22,223 nt of DNA from Candidatus Kaiserbacteria bacterium (GTDB lineage: Bacteria; Patescibacteriota; Minisyncoccia; Phycocordibacterales; UBA2100), in the NCBI GenBank assembly GCA_019247335.1, contig JAFAPB010000045.1, positions 1-22,223 on the forward strand, written 5' to 3'. This document shows, piece by piece, positions 6,718-13,615 of the stretch (the first letter of the stretch is position 1; every line of letters begins with the position of its first letter). Under the pieces are notes generated by a model. That model had not been told where the DNA came from, did no database searches, and worked only from the letters and a program-made list of their open reading frames with translations. A program made the translations under genes and the position numbers.

Positions 6718-7068
6718 CTACCGCCTTTCCCTTATGACTTTTACCCCCGGCACGCCATTGTTGAGGACTTCGGGTTTGCGGACGGTGACTTCGACAGTTG
6801 TGATGCGTGCGTCTTCCAGAATGCGCTTTGCGATCGTATCGGCCAAGCGTTCGATCAGATAAAAAGATTCCTGCTCGACGACTTCTTGCGCGATTTTTGA
6901 AAATTGCACGTAGTTCACGGCGTCGGTGAGCTCGTCAGATGCCGCAGCGGTCTTCGTGTCGACATGCGCGACGATATCGATGACGAACTCTTGTTCATAG
7001 ACACGCTCATCGGGATTCACACCGTGCTTGCCACGCAGACGCAGATCATTGAGAAAGACACGGTCCAT
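6718..7068 (-). CDS. folB: Dihydroneopterin aldolase (FolB-like)
   Basis: 116 residues, the usual size. FolB splits 7,8-dihydroneopterin into 6-hydroxymethyl-dihydropterin and glycolaldehyde in folate synthesis; the related FolX is an epimerase and cannot be fully excluded. The sequence begins MDRVFLNDLRLRGKHGVNPD and has the expected active-site residues: Glu21 (NPDER), Tyr53 (VNYVQF) and Lys98 (VRKPEV). The ATG at 7066-7068 is separated by one base from the stop of the HIT gene, so translation is probably coupled. Longer in-frame upstream sequence is just HIT coding sequence in another frame. No other folate gene is in the window, so its substrate supply must come from elsewhere. Confidence 0.9.
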   Translation of the reverse strand: MDRVFLNDLRLRGKHGVNPDERVYEQEFVIDIVAHVDTKTAAASDELTDAVNYVQFSKIAQEVVEQESFYLIERLADTIAKRILEDARITTVEVTVRKPEVLNNGVPGVKVIRERR

Positions 7069-7069
7069 A

Positions 7070-7507
7070 TTATGAATTGATCGCATTGCGCAGCTCTTCC
7101 GCTGCGGCGAGCAGCTCATCCTGGGGCGAGATCTCTCTGCTGCCCGGCCGATAGAGGAATTTGCGCGGGTCGTACTCGTAGATGCCGGTATCGCCTTCTG
7201 TTCGCGGCACGATGTGCAAGTGCAAATGCTCGACATTCTGCCCAGCGGCCTTCCCTTCGTTCCACGCGTAGTTGAAACCTTCGGCACCGAACTTCTCTGT
7301 CAGTGTGTTGGCAATGTGCTGCGCCAAGTCGAACATCGCGATCCGCTCGTTGTTTGTGGCTTCTGAAAATCGCGAGACATGCCGGATCGGGAGTATCAAC
7401 GTATGGCGGGGTGTGATCGGGATATTCGTAAGGACTGCGCGCGCGAGGTCGTTTCTTGCCACATCACGCGTATCAATAACGCTATCCGAACAAAATACGC
7501 ACGTCAT
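7070..7507 (-). CDS. HIT family nucleotide-binding hydrolase
   Basis: 145 residues from the ATG at 7505-7507. It starts TCVFCSDSV, with the CxxC pair common at the start of HIT proteins, and has the histidine triad HLHLHIVPR (94-102) preceded by NEGKAAGQNVE. The core ITPRHTLILPIRHVSRFSEA is also typical. HIT proteins of this type hydrolyse or transfer nucleoside monophosphates (AMP-lysine, Ap4A or similar); the exact substrate is open. It lies in a tight minus-strand run: its ATG is one base after the stop of the 443-residue protein and its stop one base before folB. The ORF extends further upstream, but that part overlaps the preceding gene and lacks family similarity. Confidence 0.92.
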   Translation of the reverse strand: MTCVFCSDSVIDTRDVARNDLARAVLTNIPITPRHTLILPIRHVSRFSEATNNERIAMFDLAQHIANTLTEKFGAEGFNYAWNEGKAAGQNVEHLHLHIVPRTEGDTGIYEYDPRKFLYRPGSREISPQDELLAAAEELRNAINS

Positions 7508-7508
7508 A

Positions 7509-8840
7509 TCAGTCCGTTGAGAATCGAAGCGAGGCTGAATTTCGATCGAGCGGATCTGGATTAAGTTCCAAATGTCCGTCGCGCACCCGTACCTGGGTGA
7601 CCTCCTGCAGTTGCGATTTAAATCGATCGGTGATCGCATTGATGCTTTTGACGGCACTGTCATATCCTGGCTCTTCTGCGCATGCGCTGGCATTCTGCGC
7701 GATCGAGACCGTGCGCGCTGTCAGATCGACACGCCGGACCGTATTCCAGAAACAGCCTGCATCCCCGTATCCGGAATCCAAATAAATCGTATTCTCCGCC
7801 TGATCGTATCCGGCGATCGAGGATGACTCCGCTTCGACGACTTTCTCGACGCCCGTGCTCGCGAGCGTGCCGCGATAGAGTACCGACTGGCACTTGCCGG
7901 TATCCGTACAGGCAGGCCCAGGCGCCGCCAGAAGAAAAACAGTATTTTTCACGATCAAGAAATCAACGACCGTGCCGACAGTTTGCGGCACGCTATCAAC
8001 CGCCGATTCCGTATCGCTGAATAGATCAAGCGCAAAAAGCGTATTGTCGCGCACGTAATAGATCTTGTCCTTATAGATAACAGGGCGGATATATTCGCCG
8101 TTCGATTGGAAGGAGCCGACCGTGCGTGGGATACCGTCGGCCCCAATAAAAAGCAGCAGGGTCTTCCCTAACGGCCGATTCGCGGCTTGCGCGAAAAGCG
8201 TGCCGTCGCTTGCCGACGTGAGCGAAGTATTTTCGAAATACGGGCGAAGCGATGCGAGCGTCACGTAGTAATCGGCATCACAGCTCTGGTCGACGATACC
8301 GCCCGCCTCGTTGTACAGCACGAATGCGCGCCATTTTTTGTTGGTCGGATCGTTATCGCTGAAATTTTGCGCGATCAGCATCGCACCGGCGATGGACTGC
8401 CGTGTGTCGTCGCTGAATTTCAGCCCTGCAGGAGCCTTGCTCGCGAGCACCCACCATCCGGGATCGAATTGCTGATTGTTTGCGGTAAAGGTACGTGTGC
8501 CGAACGAAACCTGTGCGAGCGGCGGTATGTTGAATCGGTCGATCGGTTCGTTTATGTAGGCGATCGTGCATGCGCCGTCAGCCCGACGGATCGCGAAAAG
8601 CGGCGTGCCGAAACCTTCTGCTGGCTTTACCGCCGTCGGCGGCACGCTCTCCCATCCCTGCGGAATACTGATCTGCATATTCCGGCTCGCAAAGATGTAT
8701 GTACTGCTCGAAGAGGGCGTCGTTGTCGCGCCTAAGACGTGATTCACGTCCGCAGTCGGCTTGCGGAGCGTTGAAACGATGAATGCGATCGAGAAGATCA
8801 CGATCACAACCGAGACGATGCCGAGCGCCTTTTGTTTCAT
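7509..8840 (-). CDS. Membrane-anchored extracytoplasmic protein with propeller-like repeats
   Basis: 443 residues, family not recognised. An N-terminal helix (about 5-25, ALGIVSVVIVIFSIAFIVS) is followed by a Ser/Thr linker and a large outside part. The first half (about 50-210) contains IFASRNMQISIPQGW, resembling the start of secreted PsbP/lipoprotein-like domains. The second half (about 225-400) has short beta units such as RPVIYKDKIYYVRDNTLFAL, VKNTVFLLAA and AENTIYLDSG that look like blades of a beta-propeller. Several Cys residues (CTDTGKC, CFW, CAEE) could form disulfides. It lies between the M29 peptidase (6 bases) and HIT (1 base), within what looks like a single transcript, but no functional link is evident. 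Confidence 0.7.
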   Translation of the reverse strand: MKQKALGIVSVVIVIFSIAFIVSTLRKPTADVNHVLGATTTPSSSSTYIFASRNMQISIPQGWESVPPTAVKPAEGFGTPLFAIRRADGACTIAYINEPIDRFNIPPLAQVSFGTRTFTANNQQFDPGWWVLASKAPAGLKFSDDTRQSIAGAMLIAQNFSDNDPTNKKWRAFVLYNEAGGIVDQSCDADYYVTLASLRPYFENTSLTSASDGTLFAQAANRPLGKTLLLFIGADGIPRTVGSFQSNGEYIRPVIYKDKIYYVRDNTLFALDLFSDTESAVDSVPQTVGTVVDFLIVKNTVFLLAAPGPACTDTGKCQSVLYRGTLASTGVEKVVEAESSSIAGYDQAENTIYLDSGYGDAGCFWNTVRRVDLTARTVSIAQNASACAEEPGYDSAVKSINAITDRFKSQLQEVTQVRVRDGHLELNPDPLDRNSASLRFSTD

Positions 8841-8846
8841 TGTCGC

Positions 8847-10085
8847 TTAGAGCACGAACTGTCCTTTGCGGTAGATCACCACTTCCTGACCGTTCTTTAG
8901 GTGCGCGGTGACCGTGCGGTCGGTCGTCGAGATGATGTCGGTGTGCACCGAGGAATCGTTGAAGCCGAGCCGCTCGGCCTCTTTGGTCGTGAGCTTCGAG
9001 ACGTCGCCCGCGTAGGTATCGCGGTACGACATGCCGAGCGCGAGGTGCGTATTGCCGTAGGGGCCGCCCATATTCTCGTCGAAGAGCGTTTCCGCCATGA
9101 ACTTCGTGATCCGCGAGTGGCGCTTATCGGTAAGCGAGTATTCACCGATCTTGTCGGCATTTTTCGTCGCGATCATTTCCTTGAGCAATTTTTCGTTGGT
9201 CTTCGCTTTCGACTTCACGACGCGACCGTCCTTGAACTGCAGCTCGATGCCAGTGATCTTGTTGGAGTAGCGATAGAGCGGTTGATTGAAGCGGATCCAG
9301 CCGTTAGTGCCGCGCCAATCCGGCGACGTAAATATCTCGAATGACGGGATATTGCGTCCGGAACCCGCGTGCCAGTCGCGCTTCTCGCCGAGCGTGATCC
9401 AGAGATCCATGTCGGGGCCGACCGCGTGCAGCTTGTCGACCTTGGGCGAGAGCTTGTTGAGTCGCGTGCGATATTTTTCGATGTCGCGGTAGACCTCTTT
9501 CCACTTTTTGATCGGGTCGTTCTCATCGAGGAAGCACGCCTTGATGATCTGGTTCCAATATTCTTTTTCGGAGAGTCCCGCCTCACGCGCCATCGCGGGC
9601 GTGCCATAAAGCGCGATCGTCCACGTGAATTTACCCTTCCATTCCTTCTCGTGACGCCAGTCCATAAAGGGCTTGAGCGCGACGCCGCGCTGCATGATCT
9701 TTTTCGGATCGACGCCTTTCAGCGCGTGCGGATCGGCTTCAGAGAGAATAAAAAGCGAATGGTCCATCTGCTCGACCAGCCCTTTCAGATATTTGTCAGG
9801 GAAGAATTTGATCTGTTCCTCGCTCGCTTCCTGATAGAAGTACCGCGTGAAGGATTCGTTGCGACGGCGATCGCCCTGCTCGTCATCAGGAGAATAGTGA
9901 CCGATCACGTGGCCTCCGGAATCGACGATCGCGTTGCAGACCGCATTGTAGAGCGGCTTTGCGCTCTCTGCCGAAGAGACGCGTACCACATCTCCCTTCT
10001 TGATCCCCTTGCCGCCGCCGAGCGCGAAGTCAACCAAGACGCGCGCGTATTTTTTAAGAATGTCGTTCGATGGAGTGTATGCCAT
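8847..10085 (-). CDS. M29 family aminopeptidase (AmpS/aminopeptidase T type)
   Basis: 412 residues, the normal length. M29 enzymes are cytoplasmic dimetal exopeptidases that remove N-terminal residues from peptides. The likely metal and catalytic residues known from aminopeptidase T/AmpS can be matched: Glu250 (NIPSFEIFTSPDWRGTNGWI region), Glu315 (IGEYSL), His347 (YGNTHLALG), Tyr354 (GMSY), His381 and Asp383 (NDSSVHTDII). The N-terminal part (LKKYARVLVDFALGGGKGIKKGDVV) is the usual Rossmann-like lobe. The ATG at 10083-10085 gives the expected MAYTPSNDILKKYA start. No Shine-Dalgarno is present; GATAAC lies 8 bases upstream. Peptidases like this fit an organism that relies on imported peptides. 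Confidence 0.93.
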   Translation of the reverse strand: MAYTPSNDILKKYARVLVDFALGGGKGIKKGDVVRVSSAESAKPLYNAVCNAIVDSGGHVIGHYSPDDEQGDRRRNESFTRYFYQEASEEQIKFFPDKYLKGLVEQMDHSLFILSEADPHALKGVDPKKIMQRGVALKPFMDWRHEKEWKGKFTWTIALYGTPAMAREAGLSEKEYWNQIIKACFLDENDPIKKWKEVYRDIEKYRTRLNKLSPKVDKLHAVGPDMDLWITLGEKRDWHAGSGRNIPSFEIFTSPDWRGTNGWIRFNQPLYRYSNKITGIELQFKDGRVVKSKAKTNEKLLKEMIATKNADKIGEYSLTDKRHSRITKFMAETLFDENMGGPYGNTHLALGMSYRDTYAGDVSKLTTKEAERLGFNDSSVHTDIISTTDRTVTAHLKNGQEVVIYRKGQFVL

Positions 10086-10148
10086 AGGAAATCGTTATCC
10101 GTTAGAGCATTCAGGGTACTTGCCCATCATGAATTTGTCTAGAAACTC

Positions 10149-10175
10149 GAAAGGCCTCCGGACAGGAGGCCTTTC
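10149..10175 (-). terminator. Rho-independent terminator after the low-complexity secreted protein
   Basis: An 11-base-pair perfect stem GAAAGGCCTCC/GGAGGCCTTTC with a 5-base loop begins 18 bases after the stop of the gene at 10194-11285. The tail on the minus strand (GAGTTTCT) is only moderately T-rich. Confidence 0.65.
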
Positions 10176-10193
10176 GTTCAGTCGGAGGTGAGG

Positions 10194-11285
10194 TTATTGC
10201 GCGTTTGCGGAAGCGCTGGCGTTCGCATTCGTGTTTGCCGATGCATTGAATTCATCCTGCATCGCCGCTTTGATTTCAGCGATCAGCTGCGCCTGCTGGG
10301 CTGCGGTGAGCTGCCCCGCCGCATGCATCGCGGCATTGGCTTGCGCCTGCGCGCTTGCATTGGCATTGGCATTCGCCGTACCGGTCGCACTCGCGTTGCC
10401 GCTCACGACACCATTCTTGGTCTTCACCGAGGTGTTGTCGCTGCTCTGCACATTCCCGTTCAGACTACCCGAGGCGTTGAGCACCGCAGAGATCGCATTC
10501 TGGATCTTCGCCTCGAGGTCCGCGCGGCTTGTCTTGAAGAGGAAGCTGTACCATGGGTAATCAAGGGTCACGTTGCCCGAGCCGTCGACGATCGCCGTCG
10601 CGTTGATCGCAACCGGAAGGAAGCCGAGGAATTTTGCATGATCCTTGTAGGTCACCGCGACGCTATCCGCCGAGGACTGGATCTGATCGATGTTCTGGTC
10701 GGCATTGATCTGCGTCGCAATGTAGGAAGAGAGCTCCGCATTATTGCGGACGCTCGCCGCATCGCCGCCGAAGTTGACGTTGAGGTCGGCCGAGCCCGCG
10801 CCCGCCGTGCCGACGGATGCGCTGCCGGAGCCGCTCGCCGAGCCGTTTGCCGTGACCGCGTGATTGAGCGCGGCGTTCACGTCCGCACGGGTCATCAAGA
10901 TGACGCCCGCGTTGTCGGACGCATTGGTGCTGTTGGACGAGGCGTTGCCCGAGAGATTGGCGTCCACATTCGTGTTCGCGTTGACGTTCGTATTGCCGCT
11001 CACATCGGTTGAGCCGCCTGCGTTGACCGAGCCGGAAGCGCCGGCCGAGCCCGAGCCCGTCAAGTTATTGATAATGTTCGTGACTCCGGATTTCAAGCTG
11101 CCGTTGCCGGAAGCCGAGCCGGAAACATTCGCGCTGCCGGATCCTCCGACCGCGCCGTTTGCGTCATACGCCGCCTGTGTCGCGGAATTCACGACGCCAT
11201 TCGCGGAGAGTGCCGCTGCAGGAAGGGCCATGCCCAGCGAAAGCGCCGCGGCAGCCGATCCTGCGATAAGAGTTTTGATCTTCAT
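10194..11285 (-). CDS. Secreted Ala/Asn/Ser/Gly-rich protein with a central conserved-looking domain
   Basis: 363 residues with a clear Sec signal peptide (MKIKTLIAGSAAAALSLGMA, then LPAAALSA with an AxA-like site at about 23-28). The mature protein is mostly low complexity: stretches of NVNANTNVDANLSGNAS, SGSGSAS and ANANANASAQAQANA. A more ordinary domain lies at about 180-272, with DQIQSSADSVAVTYKDHAKF, GFLPVAINATAIVDGSGNVT, DYPWYSFLFKT and a helical DLEAKIQNAISAVLN. A short Gln/Ala helix (322-345) follows. There is no LPxTG motif, no C-terminal anchor and only one Met-rich patch; Cys is absent. It looks like a flexible surface or extracellular matrix protein. Start ATG at 11283-11285; AT-rich promoter sequence (TTAGATAAAT) lies just upstream. 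Confidence 0.75.
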   Translation of the reverse strand: MKIKTLIAGSAAAALSLGMALPAAALSANGVVNSATQAAYDANGAVGGSGSANVSGSASGNGSLKSGVTNIINNLTGSGSAGASGSVNAGGSTDVSGNTNVNANTNVDANLSGNASSNSTNASDNAGVILMTRADVNAALNHAVTANGSASGSGSASVGTAGAGSADLNVNFGGDAASVRNNAELSSYIATQINADQNIDQIQSSADSVAVTYKDHAKFLGFLPVAINATAIVDGSGNVTLDYPWYSFLFKTSRADLEAKIQNAISAVLNASGSLNGNVQSSDNTSVKTKNGVVSGNASATGTANANANASAQAQANAAMHAAGQLTAAQQAQLIAEIKAAMQDEFNASANTNANASASANAQ

Positions 11286-11340
11286 AGCTATTTATCTAAC
11301 TACTAATAAATCTTGGGGCTTTGAGGCGTAAACGCCTGCA

Positions 11341-11420
11341 ACCCCGGAAGACGGAGCCCCGGCGGACTCCGTCTTCCGGGGTCGATTCAGTACCCTACCG
11401 CTCATGAAGACGGGGCTCCG
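11341..11420 (-). promoter_or_regulatory. Structured intergenic element with alternative hairpins
   Basis: A 16-base-pair perfect stem (arms 11341-11356 and 11367-11382, 10-base loop) lies between purF and the secreted protein gene. It has no T-tract on either side. A further segment at 11406-11420 can compete: 11411-11420 (CGGGGCTCCG) is complementary to 11352-11361, and 11406-11413 (GAAGACGG) to 11369-11376. These pairings are mutually exclusive with the main stem. It may be the purF terminator, a processing site, or an attenuator-like switch. The remainder of the 11286-11469 gap holds a small hairpin AGGCG/CGCCT (11324-11337) and the AT-rich promoter region of the downstream gene. Confidence 0.5.
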
Positions 11421-11469
11421 CACTGCGGCTTACCGCCACATCTTCAGCGCCTTCATCTGGCGTTCACTT

Positions 11470-12903
11470 TTACGCTTTGTATTCCTCGGTAAACGGTGTA
11501 TAGCAGACCCGTTTCTGTACGATCTCCGTTTTGCGCTCGCGGATATCGATGGGATATTCGCCCGTAAAAAATGAGGTCGAGAAAATGCTCTCTGGCAACT
11601 CCGTCGCCGCGATCATGCCGCGATATGAGAGAAACGTAAGAGAGGTGGCGCCCAAATAGTCTCGCATCTCCGCGATCGACATCCCCGCGGCGATCAAGTC
11701 CTTCTGCTTCGGCGTGTCGATCCCGTAAAAGTCCGGAAAAATGACCGGCGGCGACGAGACAAGGAAATGCACCTCCTTGGCACCCGCTTCGAAAAGCATC
11801 GCGACGATCTGCCGCGAGGTCGTGCCGCGTACTATCGAATCATCGACGACAGCGACACGTTTCCCGGCAATGACTTCGCGCTGCGGCGTGAGTTTCGCTT
11901 TCACGCCCTGGTCCCGAATATGCTGCTCGGGTTGGATGAACGTGCGATGGATGTAGCGGTTCTTGGTGAGCCCCATTTCGAACGCGACGCCGCGCGCCTG
12001 CGAGTACCCGATCGCGGCCGGAACGGATGTCTCCGGCACGGGAATGACGACATCGACATCCACGGTACTTTCCTCCGCAAGTTCCCTGCCGAAATTCTTG
12101 CGTACCGCGTAGACGGATCTGCCAAGCAGTTCCGAATCCGGCCGAGAGAAATAAATAAATTCAAAAATATCGAGCTTTTGATCGCCGGGCACGATCTGCA
12201 CGCTCTTGAGCCCATCTTTGTTGGCGATCACCATCTCCCCAGGATTGACGTCGCGCAGGTGCGTCGCGCCGACGGGATGGAATGCGCACGTTTCCGATGA
12301 GAACACGAAGCCACCATTCAGCTTGCCGATCGAGAGCGGACGGATGCCGCACTGATCGCGGATCGCGACGAGTGAATCCCGCGACATCACAAGAAGCGAG
12401 AACGCGCCCGTCATATACGGATACGCCTCCGTGATCGCTGCCTCCAATGTTTTTCCTTCGCGTGCAAGGACGCCGATCGCCTCCGTCATAAGACGCGAAT
12501 CCGACGCGCCGGTGGGATTCATGCCTTTGGATGCAAGGAATTTTTCGAGTGCGGTCGACGACGGCAGATTGCCGTTGTGTACGAGCGCGATCTCGCCGAG
12601 ATGCCCGCCGTCGACGACGATCGGCTGCGCATGCTCGAGCTTCGAGCCGCCCGCGGTCGAATAGCGGTTGTGCCCGATCGCGATATAGCCGGGCAGTGCC
12701 GCGATCGACTCTTCCGTATAGACGTGCGCAACGAGGCCCATGCCGACGTGCCGAGAGAATTTTTCGCCGTCGGATGTCGCGATGCCGGAGGATTCCTGGC
12801 CGCGGTGCTGAAGCGCGTAGAGACCGAAGAATGCGATGCGTGCGACCTCGAGCCCCCTGCCGTAGACACCGAAGATCGCACACTTTTCCCCGATATCCTC
12901 CAT
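11470..12903 (-). CDS. purF: Amidophosphoribosyltransferase
   Basis: 477 residues. It transfers the glutamine amide to PRPP, the first step of purine synthesis. The start at 12901-12903 gives MEDIGEKCAIFGVYG: a seven-residue propeptide before the catalytic Cys8, as in processed PurF proteins. The glutaminase domain (about 8-240) has YALQHRGQESSGIA, HNRYSTAG, HNGNLPSS and DQCGIRPL. The PRPP site VVDDSIVRGTTSRQIV lies at about 352-367. In the Bacillus-type enzyme a 4Fe-4S cluster is held by a Cys in ETCAF and by CGQCLACFTGKYP near the C-terminus; here SETCAF is kept but the second region reads STSFFTGEYP with no Cys. An upstream in-frame ATG would add 14 residues of no similarity. No other pur gene is nearby. 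Confidence 0.95.
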   Translation of the reverse strand: MEDIGEKCAIFGVYGRGLEVARIAFFGLYALQHRGQESSGIATSDGEKFSRHVGMGLVAHVYTEESIAALPGYIAIGHNRYSTAGGSKLEHAQPIVVDGGHLGEIALVHNGNLPSSTALEKFLASKGMNPTGASDSRLMTEAIGVLAREGKTLEAAITEAYPYMTGAFSLLVMSRDSLVAIRDQCGIRPLSIGKLNGGFVFSSETCAFHPVGATHLRDVNPGEMVIANKDGLKSVQIVPGDQKLDIFEFIYFSRPDSELLGRSVYAVRKNFGRELAEESTVDVDVVIPVPETSVPAAIGYSQARGVAFEMGLTKNRYIHRTFIQPEQHIRDQGVKAKLTPQREVIAGKRVAVVDDSIVRGTTSRQIVAMLFEAGAKEVHFLVSSPPVIFPDFYGIDTPKQKDLIAAGMSIAEMRDYLGATSLTFLSYRGMIAATELPESIFSTSFFTGEYPIDIRERKTEIVQKRVCYTPFTEEYKA

Positions 12904-12914
12904 AGATGCCCCGC

Positions 12915-12923
12915 ATTCTAGCA
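12915..12923 (-). promoter_or_regulatory. Extended -10 upstream of purF
   Basis: TGCTAGAAT on the minus strand (TGn plus TAGAAT) ends 11 bases before the chosen ATG, which supports that start. GGGG lies 5 bases before the ATG and might serve as a weak ribosome-binding site. Confidence 0.45.
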
Positions 12924-12979
12924 GACTTTTTTGCGCGTGCTTCACCGCTCATTCACTGCATCTCTTATATAGAGAAAGG

Positions 12980-12987
12980 TATATAAG
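12980..12987 (+). promoter_or_regulatory. Promoter -10 region of the YciE-like gene
   Basis: TATATAAG lies 15 bases before the ATG at 13003, predicting a leader of about ten bases without a Shine-Dalgarno. No convincing -35 was found at normal spacing. Confidence 0.4.
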
Positions 12988-13002
12988 TTAACGCATGAAT
13001 CT

Positions 13003-13566
13003 ATGGCTACATCTACCGCATCACGCTCCCGCTCAAGCACAAAATCCGCGAGCGGGCGCAAAGAGCGCTACGAAACGCTGCACGAATTACTCATTTTGAA
13101 GCTCCGATCGCTCTATGACATCGAGCAAGAGATCGTAAAAGCGCTGCCGAAAATGGCGAAGGCGGCGAGCAATAAACAGCTGCAGGATGCGTTTACCCAG
13201 CATCTCGAGGAGACGCAGAATCACGTGATCCGACTTGAAGAAGCGATGGAGCGGCTCGACGTGCCCGCGAAAAAAGAAAAGGTCGAAGCGATCCGCGGCT
13301 TAATTAAGGACGGCGAGTGGTGCATCAAAAACATCAAAAATCCAGAGGCGCGCGACGCGAGCCTGATCGCTGCCGCGCAGTATGTCGAACACTACGAAAT
13401 GGCCGGCTACGGCGCGGCACGCACCTGGGCGGAAGAAATGGGACATGATGAGATCGCCGACATCCTCCAGGAAACCCTCGATGAGGAAGGCGAAGCAGAC
13501 AAGAAGCTGACCGCGCTCGCCGAAGGCGGCGTCAATGAAAAGGTCCCGGTCGGAATGGAAGAATAA
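13003..13566 (+). CDS. Ferritin-like YciE/YciF family protein (DUF892)
   Basis: 187 residues: a Ser/Arg/Lys-rich basic tail (1-22) and a four-helix ferritin-like DUF892 domain (about 24-175). Typical features are ETLHELLILKLRSLYDIEQE at the start, a TQHLEETQNHVIRLEE helix with an ExxxxH pair, YVEHYEMAGYGAARTWAEEMG, and LDEEGEADKKLTALAE at the end. The acidic and His residues are in positions suited to a di-metal site. Members are linked to osmotic, oxidative and general stress; the enzymatic activity is not settled. The basic tail could bind nucleic acid, but this is inference. It is a single-gene unit between two minus-strand blocks with its own promoter and a shared bidirectional terminator. 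Confidence 0.9.
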   Translation: MATSTASRSRSSTKSASGRKERYETLHELLILKLRSLYDIEQEIVKALPKMAKAASNKQLQDAFTQHLEETQNHVIRLEEAMERLDVPAKKEKVEAIRGLIKDGEWCIKNIKNPEARDASLIAAAQYVEHYEMAGYGAARTWAEEMGHDEIADILQETLDEEGEADKKLTALAEGGVNEKVPVGMEE

Positions 13567-13585
13567 ATACGGGCATATAAAAACG

Positions 13586-13612
13586 ACATGGCGGACTTTC
13601 CGTCCGCCATGT
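13586..13612. terminator. Bidirectional terminator between convergent genes
   Basis: An 11-base-pair perfect stem ACATGGCGGAC/GTCCGCCATGT with loop TTTCC. The plus side continues TTCTTAT and the minus side CGTTTTATAT, so it can serve both the YciE-like gene and the ATP-grasp gene. Confidence 0.8.
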
Positions 13613-13615
13613 TTC

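Noticed and set aside
9369..10142. Plus-strand open frame of 257 codons
   Set aside because: Antisense to the well-supported M29 aminopeptidase; composition is that of a shadow frame.
10188..11012. Plus-strand frame of 274 codons opposite the low-complexity protein
   Set aside because: It is a mirror of the repeated Ala/Asn/Ser/Gly codons and gives an Arg/Val/Ile/His-rich product without domains; the minus strand has a signal peptide and a terminator.
10194..11285. CRISPR-like or satellite repeat array
   Set aside because: The periodic appearance comes from Asn/Ala/Ser/Gly codons inside a coding frame; there are no regular direct repeats with unique spacers.
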